From Ferrimonas senticii DSM 18821 (GTDB lineage Bacteria > Pseudomonadota > Gammaproteobacteria > Enterobacterales > Shewanellaceae): a stretch of DNA of 64,000 bases. The notes beneath the pieces were generated by a model that was not told the DNA's origin, did not search any database, and was given only the letters and a program-made list of their open reading frames with translations. The DNA lies in NCBI RefSeq assembly GCF_000422665.1, contig NZ_AUGM01000001.1, forward strand, positions 117,352 through 181,351, written 5' to 3'. A program made the position numbers and the translations under genes. Below are positions 1 to 10,266 of this stretch, one piece after another (position 1 is the first letter of the stretch; every line of letters begins with the position of its first letter).

Positions 1-406
1 TGTTGTTGGGATCGGCGTGGCGACGAGCGGCGATAACGTTCGCAAGCTTGCCTAGCATCGGCTGATTGTCACCATCCGCAAAGCAACTGTTGCTGCCTAA
101 ATGGCAAGTGGGACCGGCGGGTAGGGCTTGGATCAAAATGCTGTCGTGATCGCAATCGGAACCCAAGGTCACCAAGCTTAGGGTGTTGCCGGACGCTTCC
201 CCTTTGGTCCACAGTCGTTGCTTAGAGCGGCTATAGAAGGTCACCAAGCCGGTTTCCAGGGTGTGCGCCAGCGCTGCAGGGTTCATGTAGCCCTGCATCA
301 GCACTTGGCCGGTTAAGTGGTGTTGGACGATGGCCGGCACGAGATTGGCGACCTTGTCCCAGTCCACTTTGACTTGTTCAACGGTGAGCTCAGAGTTTGC
401 TTTCAT
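1..406 (-). CDS. hisI: Histidine biosynthesis bifunctional HisIE, N-terminal part
   Basis: Encodes phosphoribosyl-AMP cyclohydrolase, probably fused to phosphoribosyl-ATP pyrophosphatase (steps 3 and 2 of histidine synthesis). About 135 N-terminal residues are present and the rest lies beyond the left edge. The cyclohydrolase motif SDCDHDS and the following zinc-type GPTCH motif are visible. After them comes [16 protein letters not shown], which resembles the start of the HisE domain, so a HisIE fusion is likely. The ATG overlaps the hisF stop (ATGA), showing translational coupling as last gene of the operon. Confidence 0.93.
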   Translation of the reverse strand, partial: MKANSELTVEQVKVDWDKVANLVPAIVQHHLTGQVLMQGYMNPAALAHTLETGLVTFYSRSKQRLWTKGEASGNTLSLVTLGSDCDHDSILIQALPAGPTCHLGSNSCFADGDNQPMLGKLANVIAARRHADPNN

Positions 407-1176
407 GGACGGATCTCAATCTGTTGCTTACGAAGATAGGCTTTTAACTCTGGGATGGCGATGATCCCTTTGTGAAACACCGATGCGGCCAGTGCACCAT
501 CGACCTTGGCTTGGGTAAATACATCGGCAAAGTGGGCGGGTGTGCCAGCGCCGCCGGAGGCGATCAAGGGCACTTTGCATACCTCGCGCACCAGCTTGAG
601 CTGAGTAAGATCATAGCCTTGGCGCACGCCATCTTGGTTCATGGTATTCAGTACGATTTCGCCGGCGCCGCGGCGCTGCACTTCTTGCACCCATTCTAGA
701 GTGGTCCAACCGGCCTCAATGGTGGACTGCTCGGAGCCGGTGTATTGCTTAACGCGGTACTGATTGCTGGCGGCATCAAACCAACTGTCGATACCGACCA
801 CCACGCATTGGCGGCCAAAGCGGTCGTTAAGGCGGTTGATAAGATCGGGATCTGCAAGGGCAGGGCTATTGACCGAAATTTTATCAGCGCCATCGGCCAA
901 GATCTGCGCGGCATCGGCGACGGTTTTTATGCCACCGGCAACGCAGAATGGGATATCTAACTGTTCGGCTACCCGTGCCACCCAGCTTTTATCCACGGTG
1001 CGACCATCGACGCTGGCGGTGATGTCATAGAACACCAACTCATCGGCGCCTTCTTGGGCGTAACGCGCCGCCAGCGGCACGATGTCGCCGACAATCTGGT
1101 GGTTTTTAAACTGAACCCCTTTGACCACTTTGCCATCGCGCACGTCCAGACAGGGGATCAAGCGTTTTGCCAACAT
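403..1176 (-). CDS. hisF: Imidazole glycerol phosphate synthase subunit HisF
   Basis: Cyclase subunit of IGP synthase. It uses ammonia from HisH to convert PRFAR into imidazole glycerol phosphate and AICAR. The 257-residue (beta/alpha)8 barrel is full length. The two catalytic aspartates are seen in CLDVRDG near residue 11 and in VVGIDS near residue 130. Phosphate-binding glycines occur in VAGGI and ASGGAG. It overlaps hisA by 19 nt and hisI by 3 nt, so the operon is tightly coupled. Confidence 0.97.
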   Translation of the reverse strand: MLAKRLIPCLDVRDGKVVKGVQFKNHQIVGDIVPLAARYAQEGADELVFYDITASVDGRTVDKSWVARVAEQLDIPFCVAGGIKTVADAAQILADGADKISVNSPALADPDLINRLNDRFGRQCVVVGIDSWFDAASNQYRVKQYTGSEQSTIEAGWTTLEWVQEVQRRGAGEIVLNTMNQDGVRQGYDLTQLKLVREVCKVPLIASGGAGTPAHFADVFTQAKVDGALAASVFHKGIIAIPELKAYLRKQQIEIRP

Positions 1177-1895
1177 GCCAGCGCCTCCTCAATGGTAAAG
1201 GTGCCTGCCAGCAGCGCCTTGCCGATGATTACCCCGCTAACGTTAAGCTGTTTGAGCTTAGCCAGATCGTCAAGCTGGTGAATGCCGCCGGAGGCCTGCC
1301 ACTTAAGCATTGGAAACTGCTGTTGCAGTCGGTCGTAGAGATCAAAGTTGGGGCCAAACATCATGCCGTCGCGATCGACATCGGTGCACAGCACGTGGCT
1401 CATGCCTGCCGCCAGCAGTGGGTCGATGGCGTCACTCATCTTTTTGCCCGAGCCTTGCTGCCAGCCGTGGGTCAGCACTTGTGGGGTACCGTCGTTATCG
1501 AGGCGGACGTCCAAGGCGATGGTGAAGCGTTCGCGGCCATAACGTTCGAGCCAGCCGCCAACCAATTGCGGTTGACTGACCGCCAGCGAACCGATAACCA
1601 CACGGTTGACCCCAAGGCTCAGCAGCGCCTCAACTTCCGCTTCGGTGCGAATGCCGCCCCCCACTTGGATTGGCGCCTTAACATTAGCAACGATGGTGGC
1701 GATGGCATCCAGTTGCCGTTTACTGGGATCTTTGGCGCCATCAAGGTCGACCAAGTGCAGTTGCTGGCTGCCCGCTTGCTGATAGCGACTCAGCTGGGCA
1801 ATGGCATCGATATCGAAGTTGGTCACTTGGCTAAAGTCGCCTTGTTTCAGGCGAACTACGTTGCCGCCAATCAGATCAATGGCTGGGATGATCAT
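1158..1895 (-). CDS. hisA: ProFAR isomerase HisA
   Basis: Isomerises ProFAR to PRFAR, giving the substrate of the HisHF complex. The protein has 245 residues and a TIM-barrel fold. Catalytic aspartates are seen in IPAIDLIGG (residue 8) and IALDVRLD (about residue 129), with glycine-rich phosphate loops VGGGI and ASGGI. It overlaps hisH by 4 nt. A long open frame on the opposite strand over the same bases is only its shadow. Confidence 0.97.
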   Translation of the reverse strand: MIIPAIDLIGGNVVRLKQGDFSQVTNFDIDAIAQLSRYQQAGSQQLHLVDLDGAKDPSKRQLDAIATIVANVKAPIQVGGGIRTEAEVEALLSLGVNRVVIGSLAVSQPQLVGGWLERYGRERFTIALDVRLDNDGTPQVLTHGWQQGSGKKMSDAIDPLLAAGMSHVLCTDVDRDGMMFGPNFDLYDRLQQQFPMLKWQASGGIHQLDDLAKLKQLNVSGVIIGKALLAGTFTIEEALACWQNA

Positions 1896-2479
1896 CCTTG
1901 AAGCTCCAAAAAGTTTTGTAAGATCTTTGCGCCCACGGCGCTACTGCGCTCTGGGTGAAACTGCAGTCCCATCAGGTTGTCACGGCCGATGGCGGCGGAA
2001 AACGGTTGGCCATAATCGCTGCTGGCTAGAGTGAGTTCGCCAACCGGCACACCATAACTGTGAACGAAGTAGACATAGTCACCGTTGTTGATGCCGTGAA
2101 ACAGCGGATGATCGCTGACGGTCAGTTGGTTCCAGCCCATGTGTGGCAGCGGATGGCCGGCGGTTTCTAAGCGCTGGCTGCTGCAGGGCAAGAGCCCGGT
2201 AAGAGCGGTGTCGCCCTCTTGCGAATATTCACCCAGCAGTTGCATCCCCAGACAGATCCCCAGCAGCGGCTGTTCGATTTGGGCAAGCAGCGGCAGCAAC
2301 TGGCGTTCACGCAGCTTTTGCATCGCCGCTTGTGCCGAGCCTACCCCCGGTAAAATCAAGCGATCGGCGCTTAAGATGGTGCTGGGGTCGTCGCTTAAGA
2401 TGGCGTTGCAACCCAGGCGCTTCAGAGCAAATTGCACCGAGGCAAAGTTGCCACAGCCGGTATCGATAATCACCGTCAT
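1892..2479 (-). CDS. hisH: Imidazole glycerol phosphate synthase glutaminase subunit HisH
   Basis: Class I glutamine amidotransferase subunit that feeds ammonia to HisF. The length of 195 residues is normal. The nucleophile is Cys76 in LGICLGMQLL. The oxyanion-strand motif is PGVGSA, and the catalytic His-Glu pair is in QFHPERS near the C terminus. Its ATG overlaps the hisB stop by one base. Confidence 0.97.
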   Translation of the reverse strand: MTVIIDTGCGNFASVQFALKRLGCNAILSDDPSTILSADRLILPGVGSAQAAMQKLRERQLLPLLAQIEQPLLGICLGMQLLGEYSQEGDTALTGLLPCSSQRLETAGHPLPHMGWNQLTVSDHPLFHGINNGDYVYFVHSYGVPVGELTLASSDYGQPFSAAIGRDNLMGLQFHPERSSAVGAKILQNFLELQG

Positions 2480-3546
2480 TACAGCACCCCCTTGGAGGAG
2501 GGCAACTCATTGCCTTGTTTGGCGATCGCTTGTCGTAGCGCGCGCCCCAGCACCTTAAACAGCGCTTCCACTTTGTGGTGTTCATTGCTGCCATTAACCG
2601 ATAGGTGCAGGGTGCACGCCAGGCCATCGGCCAGCGAGCGGAAAAAGTGCGGCACCATTTCGGTGCTAAGGCCGCCGACCGCATCGCGGCTGAACTCGGC
2701 TTCAAAGCGCAGATAAGCGCGGCCAGAGAGATCCAGTAAACACTGGGCTTGCGCTTCATCCATAGGCAGGGCAAAGCCAAAGCGGCCGATACCACGTTTA
2801 TCAGCAAGGGCTTGGCGCAGCGCTTCACCCAGTGCTAAGGCGGTGTCCTCGATACTGTGGTGATCGTCGATGTGATAGTCGCCATCCACCTTAACCTTAA
2901 GCGCGAAGCCGCCGTGGGTGGCGATCTGCTCCAGCATGTGATCGAAAAAGCCGATGCCGGTGGCGATCTGCTGCGGCCCAGCGGCATCGAGATTAACGCT
3001 GACCCCGATGTCGGTCTCTTTGGTGGTGCGGCGGATGCTGGCGGTGCGGTCTTGGCTGGTTAGCTGTTTGACGATGCTCAGCCAGTTATTTTGCTCGCGG
3101 TCATAGCGAACGCCTTGAATCGCCATCGACTCGGCCAATTGCAGATCGGTTTGGCGGTCGCCAATCACCGCCGAGCGCTGAAAATCGACTAAGCCTTCGC
3201 TCAGGTAGCGTTGTACCAACCCCAGTTTGGGTTTGCGGCAGCTGCAGTTGTCATGGTCAAAGTGAGGGCAGATCAGCACCTCATCAAACACAATCCCTTG
3301 GCTTTGAAACAGCGCCATCATCGCTTGGTGTGGCGCATCAAAGTCGGCTTGCGGGAAGCTGGCGGTACCGAGGCCATCTTGGTTGGACACCATCACCAGC
3401 TTATAGCCCGCTTGTTGTAACTGTCGCAGCGCTGGGATCACCATCGGCTCGAAGACCAGCTTGTCGAGGCGGTCGAGTTGTTTGTCGATGGCCGGTTCCT
3501 CGACCAAGGTGCCATCACGGTCGATAAACAGAATTGGTTGACGCAT
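2479..3546 (-). CDS. hisB: Bifunctional histidinol-phosphatase / imidazoleglycerol-phosphate dehydratase HisB
   Basis: Fusion of two histidine-pathway enzymes, as in enterobacteria. Residues 1 to about 165 form a HAD phosphatase with the FIDRDGT nucleophile motif and a four-cysteine/histidine zinc site ([14 protein letters not shown]). Residues about 166-355 form the dehydratase, with metal-binding motifs [13 protein letters not shown] and [10 protein letters not shown]. The 355-residue length fits E. coli HisB. The fused form is typical of gammaproteobacteria. Confidence 0.97.
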   Translation of the reverse strand: MRQPILFIDRDGTLVEEPAIDKQLDRLDKLVFEPMVIPALRQLQQAGYKLVMVSNQDGLGTASFPQADFDAPHQAMMALFQSQGIVFDEVLICPHFDHDNCSCRKPKLGLVQRYLSEGLVDFQRSAVIGDRQTDLQLAESMAIQGVRYDREQNNWLSIVKQLTSQDRTASIRRTTKETDIGVSVNLDAAGPQQIATGIGFFDHMLEQIATHGGFALKVKVDGDYHIDDHHSIEDTALALGEALRQALADKRGIGRFGFALPMDEAQAQCLLDLSGRAYLRFEAEFSRDAVGGLSTEMVPHFFRSLADGLACTLHLSVNGSNEHHKVEALFKVLGRALRQAIAKQGNELPSSKGVL

Positions 3547-4637
3547 TACACCGCATCCTTTTGTGTTGTCGGGGCAAATTGAGCCAGCGCCGCTTGCAGC
3601 GCGCTGATAAGGGTACTGATCTGGCGATCACTGCCGATGCTGGCGCGCAGCCAACCTTGCAGGTTATCGGCTTGATAACGGCGGATCAGCAGACCGTCAG
3701 CGGCGAGGGTTTGATGAACCTGTTCGCTCTGCCGGCAGGCAAACAGGACAAAATTGGCGTGGCTATCGAGCACGGAGCCAACCCCATCCAATTCATCAAG
3801 CGCGATGACTAAGCGGCGGCGCTGGCGGTTGAGCTCGGCCACTTGCGCGGTCATGGTGGTAATACCGTTATCGCTGGTGGCGGCAATCGCCAGTTGGGCA
3901 GTAGGCTCTGGCACCGGGTAGGGGGCGATCACCTTTTCCAGTAGGGCGATGATCTCGCTACTGGCAAGAACAAAGCCGCAGCGCGCCCCGGCCAGCGCAA
4001 ACGCTTTAGATAGGGTTCGCAAAATCACCAGATTATCGAACTGCTCAAGTAAGCTGACGGCGCTAAGCTCTGGCGCAAACTCGATGTAGGCTTCATCCAC
4101 CACCAGCAGCGAATCTGGCAGCTTGGCGGCAAGCTCGGCAATGGCGGCAACGCTTATCACGGTGCCGGTGGGGTTATTGGGGTTACAGACAAACACCAAT
4201 TTGCTCGGCTTGCTATCCAGCTGGTTTTGCTCGGCAAAATCGGTTGGCAGTTGATACTCCGCGGTCCACGGAATTTGCCGACATTCGACCGCATTGGTGG
4301 CGGCGCTGATGGCGTACATGCCGTAGCTTGGGGTCAGACAGCCGACGGCATCGACGCCAGGGCGGCAAAAGGCGCGAAACAGCAGATCGATCCCTTCATC
4401 GGCGCCGCGGGTGATCAGCACTTGCTCTGGGTTAACCCCGGCAAAGGTGGCGTATTGCTGGCGCAGTTGTGGTGGCTGACAATCGGGGTAGCGGTTGGCG
4501 TTGACCACATCGGTGTTGTTCCACGGCGATTCGTTGGCGTTTAAAAACAGACTGCCACCGGAAAATTCCCGCCGAGCCGAGGAATAGGGCACCAGCGCCA
4601 GCATCTCTGATCGGGCTAAACGGCTAACTAGGCTCAT
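3546..4637 (-). CDS. hisC: Histidinol-phosphate aminotransferase HisC
   Basis: PLP-dependent fold type I aminotransferase that converts imidazole-acetol phosphate to histidinol phosphate, 363 residues. The PLP lysine is in [11 protein letters not shown]. Other landmarks are the CNPNNPTGT motif and the VVDEAYIEF aspartate/tyrosine motif. It overlaps hisD by 4 nt (ATGA) and hisB by one base. Confidence 0.96.
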   Translation of the reverse strand: MSLVSRLARSEMLALVPYSSARREFSGGSLFLNANESPWNNTDVVNANRYPDCQPPQLRQQYATFAGVNPEQVLITRGADEGIDLLFRAFCRPGVDAVGCLTPSYGMYAISAATNAVECRQIPWTAEYQLPTDFAEQNQLDSKPSKLVFVCNPNNPTGTVISVAAIAELAAKLPDSLLVVDEAYIEFAPELSAVSLLEQFDNLVILRTLSKAFALAGARCGFVLASSEIIALLEKVIAPYPVPEPTAQLAIAATSDNGITTMTAQVAELNRQRRRLVIALDELDGVGSVLDSHANFVLFACRQSEQVHQTLAADGLLIRRYQADNLQGWLRASIGSDRQISTLISALQAALAQFAPTTQKDAV

Positions 4638-5914
4638 GCTTGTGCCTCCAAACGAATGGTGACGGCGCGGGCGTGACCATCGAGCCCCTCGGCGTTGGCG
4701 AGGGTAGTCACGGTTTCGGCTAAGTTCAGCAGACCTTGGCGACTAAGCTGCTGCACGGTAAAGCGGCGCTGAAAATCCGCCAGTGACAGGCTCGATACCG
4801 TCTTGGCAGCGCCGTAGGTTGGCAGCACGTGGTTGGTGCCGCTGGCGTAATCACCGACCGATTCCGGACTCCACTGGCCGACAAACACCGAACCGGCGGC
4901 GCGCACTTGGTTGACCAGCTGTTCACTGTTGGCGGTTTGGATGATCAGATGCTCTGGGGCGTAGGCATTGCTGATGGCCACCGCTTGGTTGAGGTCGTCG
5001 GCAACGATAACTCGGCTTTGCTTCAGTGCCTCGGTGGCGATCGCTTGGCGTGACAATTGCGCTAGCTGGCGGGTTACCTCGCCCGCCACTTGCTCGGCCA
5101 AGGCGATGGAATCGGTCACCAATAGTGCTTGGCTGTCTTCCCCGTGTTCAGCTTGCGATAGCAGATCGGCGGCAACAAAAGCCGGATTGGCGTTGTCATC
5201 GGCCAGCACTAACACCTCCGATGGGCCGGCGGGCATATCGATGGCGGTGCCTTGTTGGTTGACCTGCTGTTTGGCTTCGGTAACAAAGCGGCTGCCGGGG
5301 CCAAAGATCTTATCCACCTTTGGGATACTGGCGGTGCCATAGGCCAGCGCCGCAATCGCCTGGGCGCCGCCAACGGTGGCGATCAAACTGACGCCGCATT
5401 GGCTGGCGGCATAGGCGATGGCCGGATTCAGCGGCGGCGGCGTTACTAAGACCGTCTGGGCACAGCCCGCCAACTGCGCCGGTTTGGCCAGCATCATCAC
5501 GGTGCTGATCAGCGGCGCACTGCCGCCGGGGACATACAAACCAACCGCCTGCAGTGGTTCGCTGCGCAGTTGGCAGCGCACGCCCGCTTGCACTTCTAAG
5601 GTCATTGGTTCGGCCAATTGCGCGGCGTGGAATCGTTCGATATTGGCAAGCGCCGCATCAATCGCTTGTTGTAGCTCTGGCGCGGTTTGTTGGCCAATTT
5701 CACCGAACTGTTCGGGCGCAAATAGCCATTGTGCAGGTAAGCCGCCATCGAACTTGGCGCTCAGATCCGCCAGAGCTTGATCGCCTTGGGTTTTTACCGC
5801 CGCCAAAATTTCTGAGACAGCCGTTGTTAAGGCGCTGTCGCTAATGCACTGGGCGCGGGCTAAGGCTTGTTGCTGCTCGGTTGGGGTCAGTTCACCCCAG
5901 CGTAAAATCTGCAT
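4634..5914 (-). CDS. hisD: Histidinol dehydrogenase HisD
   Basis: Zinc-dependent four-electron dehydrogenase that oxidises histidinol to histidine. Its 426 residues match the family. Visible motifs are GPGSRFVTEAKQ, MPAGPSEVLVLAD and the zinc-ligand region LLSQAEHGEDSQ, with a C-terminal conserved NHVLPT. It lies 6 nt after hisG in the operon. Confidence 0.97.
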   Translation of the reverse strand: MQILRWGELTPTEQQQALARAQCISDSALTTAVSEILAAVKTQGDQALADLSAKFDGGLPAQWLFAPEQFGEIGQQTAPELQQAIDAALANIERFHAAQLAEPMTLEVQAGVRCQLRSEPLQAVGLYVPGGSAPLISTVMMLAKPAQLAGCAQTVLVTPPPLNPAIAYAASQCGVSLIATVGGAQAIAALAYGTASIPKVDKIFGPGSRFVTEAKQQVNQQGTAIDMPAGPSEVLVLADDNANPAFVAADLLSQAEHGEDSQALLVTDSIALAEQVAGEVTRQLAQLSRQAIATEALKQSRVIVADDLNQAVAISNAYAPEHLIIQTANSEQLVNQVRAAGSVFVGQWSPESVGDYASGTNHVLPTYGAAKTVSSLSLADFQRRFTVQQLSRQGLLNLAETVTTLANAEGLDGHARAVTIRLEAQA

Positions 5915-5920
5915 TGCGGT

Positions 5921-6817
5921 TTACCCCAACATCTTCTCAATCGGCAGCACCAAGATGGAGCTGGCCCCTAAGGTCTTTAACTGTTCCATGGTGTCCCAGA
6001 ACAGGGTTTCACTGGATACCGCGTGCAGGGCTACTCGGCTGTCGTCTTCGGCCAGCGGCAAAATGGTGGGGTTCTCCGCTCCGGGCAGCAGATCGATTAC
6101 CTGCTGCAATTTGGCCTTAGGCGCGTGCAGCATGATGTATTTGCTCTCTTTGGCTTGAATGACGCCGTTGGTACGCACCAAAAGTTTGCTGACTAGCGAC
6201 TGTTGCTCGTCGGTCAGTGGCCTTGGCCCTTGGATCAGGGTCGCTTTGGATTTGAAAATTACCTCGACCTCTTTCAGGCCATTGGCTTCTAAGGTGGCGC
6301 CGGTGCTGACTAAGTCGCAGATGGCATCCGCCAGCCCGGCACGAGGAGCAACTTCGACCGAGCCTTTGAGCATGCAGCTGGCGAACATCACGCCGCGATC
6401 GCTGAGGTAACGGCGCAGCAGATTGGGGTAGGAGGTGGCGATGCGGCAGTTTTGCAGATCGCCGGCGCCTTGGTAGTTGTTGTCCTCGGGTACCGCGATG
6501 GAGAGGCGGCAACCGCCAAAGTCGAGCCGGCGCAGTACGCTGTATTCGGTGGCTTGGCCCAAGGCGGCGCGCTCGAGGCGTTCCTCTTCCAGCACGTTTT
6601 CGCCGATAAAGCCCAAGTCGACCACGCCATCCATCACCAGACCGGGGATGTCGTCATCGCGGACTCGTAGAATGTCGATGGGCAGATTCTCGACCGGGCT
6701 TATCAGCCGATTCTCGCGAAAATTCAGTTTCAGGCCGCAGCGTTTAAGCAGCGCTTCGGTCTCTTTTGAGAGCCGACCGGATTTTTGCATTGCGATTCGT
6801 AAGCGATTGGTTTGCAT
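5921..6817 (-). CDS. hisG: ATP phosphoribosyltransferase HisG (long form)
   Basis: First and feedback-regulated enzyme of histidine synthesis; condenses ATP and PRPP. The start [16 protein letters not shown] is chosen because it matches the family N terminus; the ATG 36 nt upstream lies inside the attenuator stem. The protein has 298 residues, the long type carrying its own C-terminal ACT-like regulatory domain, so no HisZ is needed. The PRPP-binding region [12 protein letters not shown] and the C-terminal [14 protein letters not shown] segment are visible. It is the first structural gene after the hisL attenuator. Confidence 0.95.
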   Translation of the reverse strand: MQTNRLRIAMQKSGRLSKETEALLKRCGLKLNFRENRLISPVENLPIDILRVRDDDIPGLVMDGVVDLGFIGENVLEEERLERAALGQATEYSVLRRLDFGGCRLSIAVPEDNNYQGAGDLQNCRIATSYPNLLRRYLSDRGVMFASCMLKGSVEVAPRAGLADAICDLVSTGATLEANGLKEVEVIFKSKATLIQGPRPLTDEQQSLVSKLLVRTNGVIQAKESKYIMLHAPKAKLQQVIDLLPGAENPTILPLAEDDSRVALHAVSSETLFWDTMEQLKTLGASSILVLPIEKMLG

Positions 6818-6832
6818 CTTTGTTGTCCTTGT

Positions 6833-6866
6833 AAAACGAAAATCCCCTGGCACTTGCCAGGGGATT
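6833..6866 (-). terminator. his operon attenuator terminator
   Basis: A perfect 12-bp stem (AATCCCCTGGCA / TGCCAGGGGATT, 2-nt loop) is followed on the minus strand by TTCGTTTTAC. It lies between the leader peptide and hisG, the expected place of the his attenuator terminator. Confidence 0.9.
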
Positions 6867-6927
6867 TGTCATTGGGACTGATGCCTGGCGGTGCCGTAAA
6901 TAGCAGCCACCAGCGAAACGCCAACGG

Positions 6928-6975
6928 CTACCGCTTGATGTGATGATGATGGTGAGCGATAGCGTTGATAAACAT
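6928..6975 (-). CDS. hisL: his operon leader peptide
   Basis: A 15-codon reading frame, MFINAIAHHHHHIKR, contains five consecutive histidine codons. It is preceded by an AAGGA ribosome site. It ends about 60 bases before the attenuator stem, which is the classical layout for ribosome-stalling control by charged tRNA-His. The gene is too short for routine gene callers. The E. coli leader has seven His; five here should still sense starvation (inference). Confidence 0.93.
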   Translation of the reverse strand: MFINAIAHHHHHIKR

Positions 6976-7151
6976 GGCGTTGTTGAATCCTTGAAATTGG
7001 GTTGCTGTGGGCGTTTAGCTATTCGCCACAGATCAGATGCTTTTTACGCTAATACAGCCTAATTGGCTTGGCAATAGCCAATTTCGGCTTTTTTTAACGG
7101 CGCCTGCAAGCGGCTATGACATAATGCCCGCAGTTTATTTTTGGGGCGCAG

Positions 7152-9134
7152 ATGAGTCGGTTAGCGAAAGAGGTGGCCTTGGCCTTAGGGCCAGATGGGA
7201 TGTTGGCCAGTGGCATTAGCGGTTATCGACCGCGAGCGGTGCAGCAGCAGTTGGCGGCGCAGATCTGTGCCGCTATTGACGCCAAAAGCAGCGATGGCAA
7301 CAGTAGCGATACTGAAAACCGCCAAGGCAAACGCGCGGCCAGCAAAAACGCGGTTGCCACCAACCGGTTGTTGGCCGAAGCTGGTACCGGCATTGGCAAG
7401 ACCTTTGCCTATCTGATCCCAGCGCTGCTGAGCGGGCGCAAAACCGTGGTCAGCACCGGCAGTAAAAACCTGCAAGATCAGCTCTATTTCAAAGACGTTC
7501 CCGCTATTTTGTCGCTGTTTCCCCAGCCGCCGTTGGTGGCGCTGTTAAAGGGGCGCAGCAACTATCTGTGTCATTACCACCTAAATCGACGGCTGGCGGA
7601 TCTGCCGGAGGATCCACAACTGGTCGATCAACTGATGCGGCTGCGGGCGTGGTCATCCGGCACTGAATCGGGCGATTTTGCCGAAGTGACCTCGGTGCCA
7701 GAGGGTTCAGTGGCGTTCTCAATGGCCGGTTCTAGCCACGATAATTGTCTCGGAAAACGCTGTCCCGAATACGATCGCTGCTGCTTAAAAGCCGCCCGCG
7801 AAAAAGCCCATCAGGCCGATCTGGTGGTGATCAATCATCATCTGTTCTTCGCCGATATGGCGCTGAAAGAGGGTGGATTTGGCGAGATTTTGCCGGAATT
7901 TGAACTGTTCCTGTTTGACGAAGCGCATCAGCTACCGGATGTGGCGCTGAACCATTTTGCCGAATCGGTGAGCTCGCGCACCTTGGCGGAAATCAGTCGC
8001 GAACTGGAGCGCGCCTACTTCAGCAGTCTGCGCGATTGCCGTCAGCTACAGGCGGCGGGGCAGCGGTTAAAAGCGGCCTACGCTGAACTGTATGAACAGC
8101 TGCTGGATCGCGGCAGCGATTGGCGGCAGTTGTTGCAAAATCCTGAGGTAGTCGCCGCGCTTGAACGGGTTATCGAGGCGTTGCAGTTTTGCCATAGCGT
8201 GATTAAGCCGCAACTTGGTCGCGATGAGATGGTCGATAATTGTTTTGAACGGCTGCCACTGATCTTACAACGACTGCAGCGGTTCCTAACGCCGTCGCAG
8301 CAAGCGTTAACGGTCGAGTGTCACCGTAATCACTTTGTACTGCGCAGTTGTCCACTGTCGGTGGCGGAGCACTGCCGTGACTTTTACCGCCGCTTTGGTG
8401 GCAGTTGGGTGTTTACCAGCGCCACCTTGACCGTTGGCGGCAGTTTCCAGCATTTTAGCCGCCAAATGGGCTTGGATAACGCCAAAGAGCTGATCCTCGA
8501 CAGCCCGTTTGATTACCAGCGGCAATCGCTGCTGTGCGTGCCGCGGGATCTGCCGGAGCCACATCTTATCAATGCCCCAGAGCAGATCGCCAAGGTCGCC
8601 GAGCAACTGATTGAGGCCGCCGATGGTCGCACCTTTATGCTGTTCACCAGCTATCGGGTGATGCATCAGGTGGGGCTTATTTTGTCACGCCGCCTTAGCC
8701 AGCCGTTGTTGGTGCAGGGGCAGGGTTCCAAGCGCACCATGCTGACCAAGTTTCAACAACTGGGCAATGCGGTGCTGCTGGGCACCTCCAGCTTTTGGGA
8801 AGGGGTTGATGTTAGAGGCCGCGCTTTATGCTGTGTTATCATCGACAAACTTCCGTTTGCTTCGCCGGATGATCCGCTGATTAAGGCACGCTCAGATGAA
8901 GTGATGCGCCGCAATGGCGATCCTTTTCATGAAGTGCTGTTGCCGCAAGCGGTGATTGCGTTGAAGCAGGGTGTCGGTCGCCTGATCCGTGGCGAACAAG
9001 ACCAAGGGGTGATGGTGATCTGCGATCCTCGCCTAGTTCATCGTCCCTACGGCAAGCTGTTTTTAACCAGTTTGCCGCCAATGGCTCGCACCCGCGAATT
9101 GGCGCACGCCATAGCAAGATTAAGAGAACTTTAA
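7152..9134 (+). CDS. yoaA: DinG-family Fe-S helicase YoaA
   Basis: ATP-dependent 5'-3' DNA helicase of the XPD/DinG superfamily 2, involved in replication-damage tolerance. The protein has 660 residues. Walker A is AGTGIGKT near residue 78. The four iron-sulfur cysteines are candidates in SNYLCHYH (about 139) and DNCLGKRCPEYDRCC (about 198-212). The Walker B box is FDEAH near 256. The C-terminal helicase motifs GTSSFWEGVDVRG and QGVGRLIRG are visible. The first residues up to about 20 lack support from recognised motifs. The stop overlaps the tsaB start, and the yoaA-tsaB pairing is conserved in E. coli. Confidence 0.94.
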   Translation: MSRLAKEVALALGPDGMLASGISGYRPRAVQQQLAAQICAAIDAKSSDGNSSDTENRQGKRAASKNAVATNRLLAEAGTGIGKTFAYLIPALLSGRKTVVSTGSKNLQDQLYFKDVPAILSLFPQPPLVALLKGRSNYLCHYHLNRRLADLPEDPQLVDQLMRLRAWSSGTESGDFAEVTSVPEGSVAFSMAGSSHDNCLGKRCPEYDRCCLKAAREKAHQADLVVINHHLFFADMALKEGGFGEILPEFELFLFDEAHQLPDVALNHFAESVSSRTLAEISRELERAYFSSLRDCRQLQAAGQRLKAAYAELYEQLLDRGSDWRQLLQNPEVVAALERVIEALQFCHSVIKPQLGRDEMVDNCFERLPLILQRLQRFLTPSQQALTVECHRNHFVLRSCPLSVAEHCRDFYRRFGGSWVFTSATLTVGGSFQHFSRQMGLDNAKELILDSPFDYQRQSLLCVPRDLPEPHLINAPEQIAKVAEQLIEAADGRTFMLFTSYRVMHQVGLILSRRLSQPLLVQGQGSKRTMLTKFQQLGNAVLLGTSSFWEGVDVRGRALCCVIIDKLPFASPDDPLIKARSDEVMRRNGDPFHEVLLPQAVIALKQGVGRLIRGEQDQGVMVICDPRLVHRPYGKLFLTSLPPMARTRELAHAIARLREL

Positions 9135-9826
9135 TGTCCAACACCATCCTGATCCTCGATACCGCCACCGAAAATTGCTCTGCGGCGCTGTCTTTCCAAG
9201 GGCAACTGTTTGCCGATGAAGCCGAAGCGCCACGGGAGCACAGCCAGCGTATTCTGCCGATGGTGGAAAGCCTGCTAAGCCAAGCTGGTATTACCTTGAA
9301 CGACATCGATGCCATCGCCTTTGGCCGCGGCCCAGGCAGCTTTACTGGCATTCGCATCGGCACCGCGATGGTGCAAGGGTTGGCGCTGGGCGCCGATAAG
9401 CCAGTGGTGCCGCTATCCAACTTAGCGGCGATGGCGCAAGGGGCGATTAATGCCGGTGCCAGCGAGGTGATTGCTGCTATTGATGCCCGTATGGATGAGG
9501 TCTATTTCGGCCACTACCGTGCGGTTGATGGCTTGGCGGTACTGGTGGGTGAAGAGGTGGTTATCCGCCCAGAAGCGATTCAAGCGCAGCTGGATGCCAT
9601 TGATGTTGCCACTGTGGCGGTTGGTACCGGTTTTGAAACCTACCCGCAGCTGCTGCAAAACCCGCTGATCAGCATCAATGCTGACTGCCGTTTGCCAAGC
9701 GCGGCGATGATGATGCCACTGGCACAGTTCGGTTTTGCCAAAGGCGATGCGGTACCAGTTGAAGCGGTTGAACCGGTTTACCTGCGTAACGAGGTCGCTT
9801 GGAAAAAACTGCCGGGTCGCGAATAA
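9134..9826 (+). CDS. tsaB: tRNA threonylcarbamoyladenosine synthesis protein TsaB
   Basis: Non-catalytic ASKHA-fold partner of TsaD and TsaE in the t6A37 modification of ANN-decoding tRNAs. The protein has 230 residues. The N-terminal ILDTATENCSAAL and the FGRGPGSFTGIRIG motif are diagnostic of TsaB. Its ATG shares a base with the yoaA stop codon, so the two genes are coupled. Confidence 0.95.
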   Translation: MSNTILILDTATENCSAALSFQGQLFADEAEAPREHSQRILPMVESLLSQAGITLNDIDAIAFGRGPGSFTGIRIGTAMVQGLALGADKPVVPLSNLAAMAQGAINAGASEVIAAIDARMDEVYFGHYRAVDGLAVLVGEEVVIRPEAIQAQLDAIDVATVAVGTGFETYPQLLQNPLISINADCRLPSAAMMMPLAQFGFAKGDAVPVEAVEPVYLRNEVAWKKLPGRE

Positions 9827-9868
9827 GCGAGATTGGTTAAGGGCTGCAAGATGTAACCTAAGGATTGG

Positions 9869-10153
9869 ATGATGCTGACGCCGATTGGATTAACTCGATT
9901 ACCAAGCCAACCTAGCAGTGTCAGCGGCGCTCGCTCGGCGGCGGTGATTGATACTTCGGCGACGGCGGCCAGCGTCAATCAGGCCTTGGTGCTGCCAAGC
10001 TCAACGCAGGATTGGGCCCAATTTCAGCAGCATCGCAACTGTCTGCAACTGGATAAACCGCTTAACCGCGGCATCGACGTTTACACCCAAATTGCCCAAC
10101 AACCGCTGCGGCAACAACTGCAGCAGATGGTGGGAGTGGATATGTGGGTGTAG
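9869..10153 (+). CDS. Small conserved protein of unknown function
   Basis: A 94-residue, Gln- and Ser-rich soluble protein with no signal or membrane segment. The C-terminal half (YTQIAQQPLRQQLQQMVGVDMWV) looks like the end of a small conserved gammaproteobacterial family whose members close with a VGVDLYA-like motif; I cannot name a function. A TAAGGA ribosome site precedes the paired ATG codons (9869 or 9872). It follows tsaB by 42 nt and is followed by a terminator, so it is probably the last gene of the yoaA-tsaB unit. Confidence 0.7.
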   Translation: MMLTPIGLTRLPSQPSSVSGARSAAVIDTSATAASVNQALVLPSSTQDWAQFQQHRNCLQLDKPLNRGIDVYTQIAQQPLRQQLQQMVGVDMWV

Positions 10154-10192
10154 TTGCACTTTGTTACAGTCTCAGCAATCTTATTCGAAATA

Positions 10193-10220
10193 GCGCAGCC
10201 ATTGGTGGTTGCGTTTTTTT
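10193..10220 (+). terminator. Rho-independent terminator
   Basis: Stem GCGCAGCCA / TGGTTGCG with TTG loop region is followed by seven T. It ends the yoaA-tsaB transcript. Confidence 0.75.
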
Positions 10221-10266
10221 ATGGCCGTTTGTTAGCTTGGCGTAGCTGAAATCATGGAGAGGAATC

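Noticed and set aside
1167-1901. 244-codon open frame antisense to hisA
   Set aside because: It is fully contained in the conserved hisA gene; composition reflects the GC-rich codon use of hisA and there is no ribosome site.
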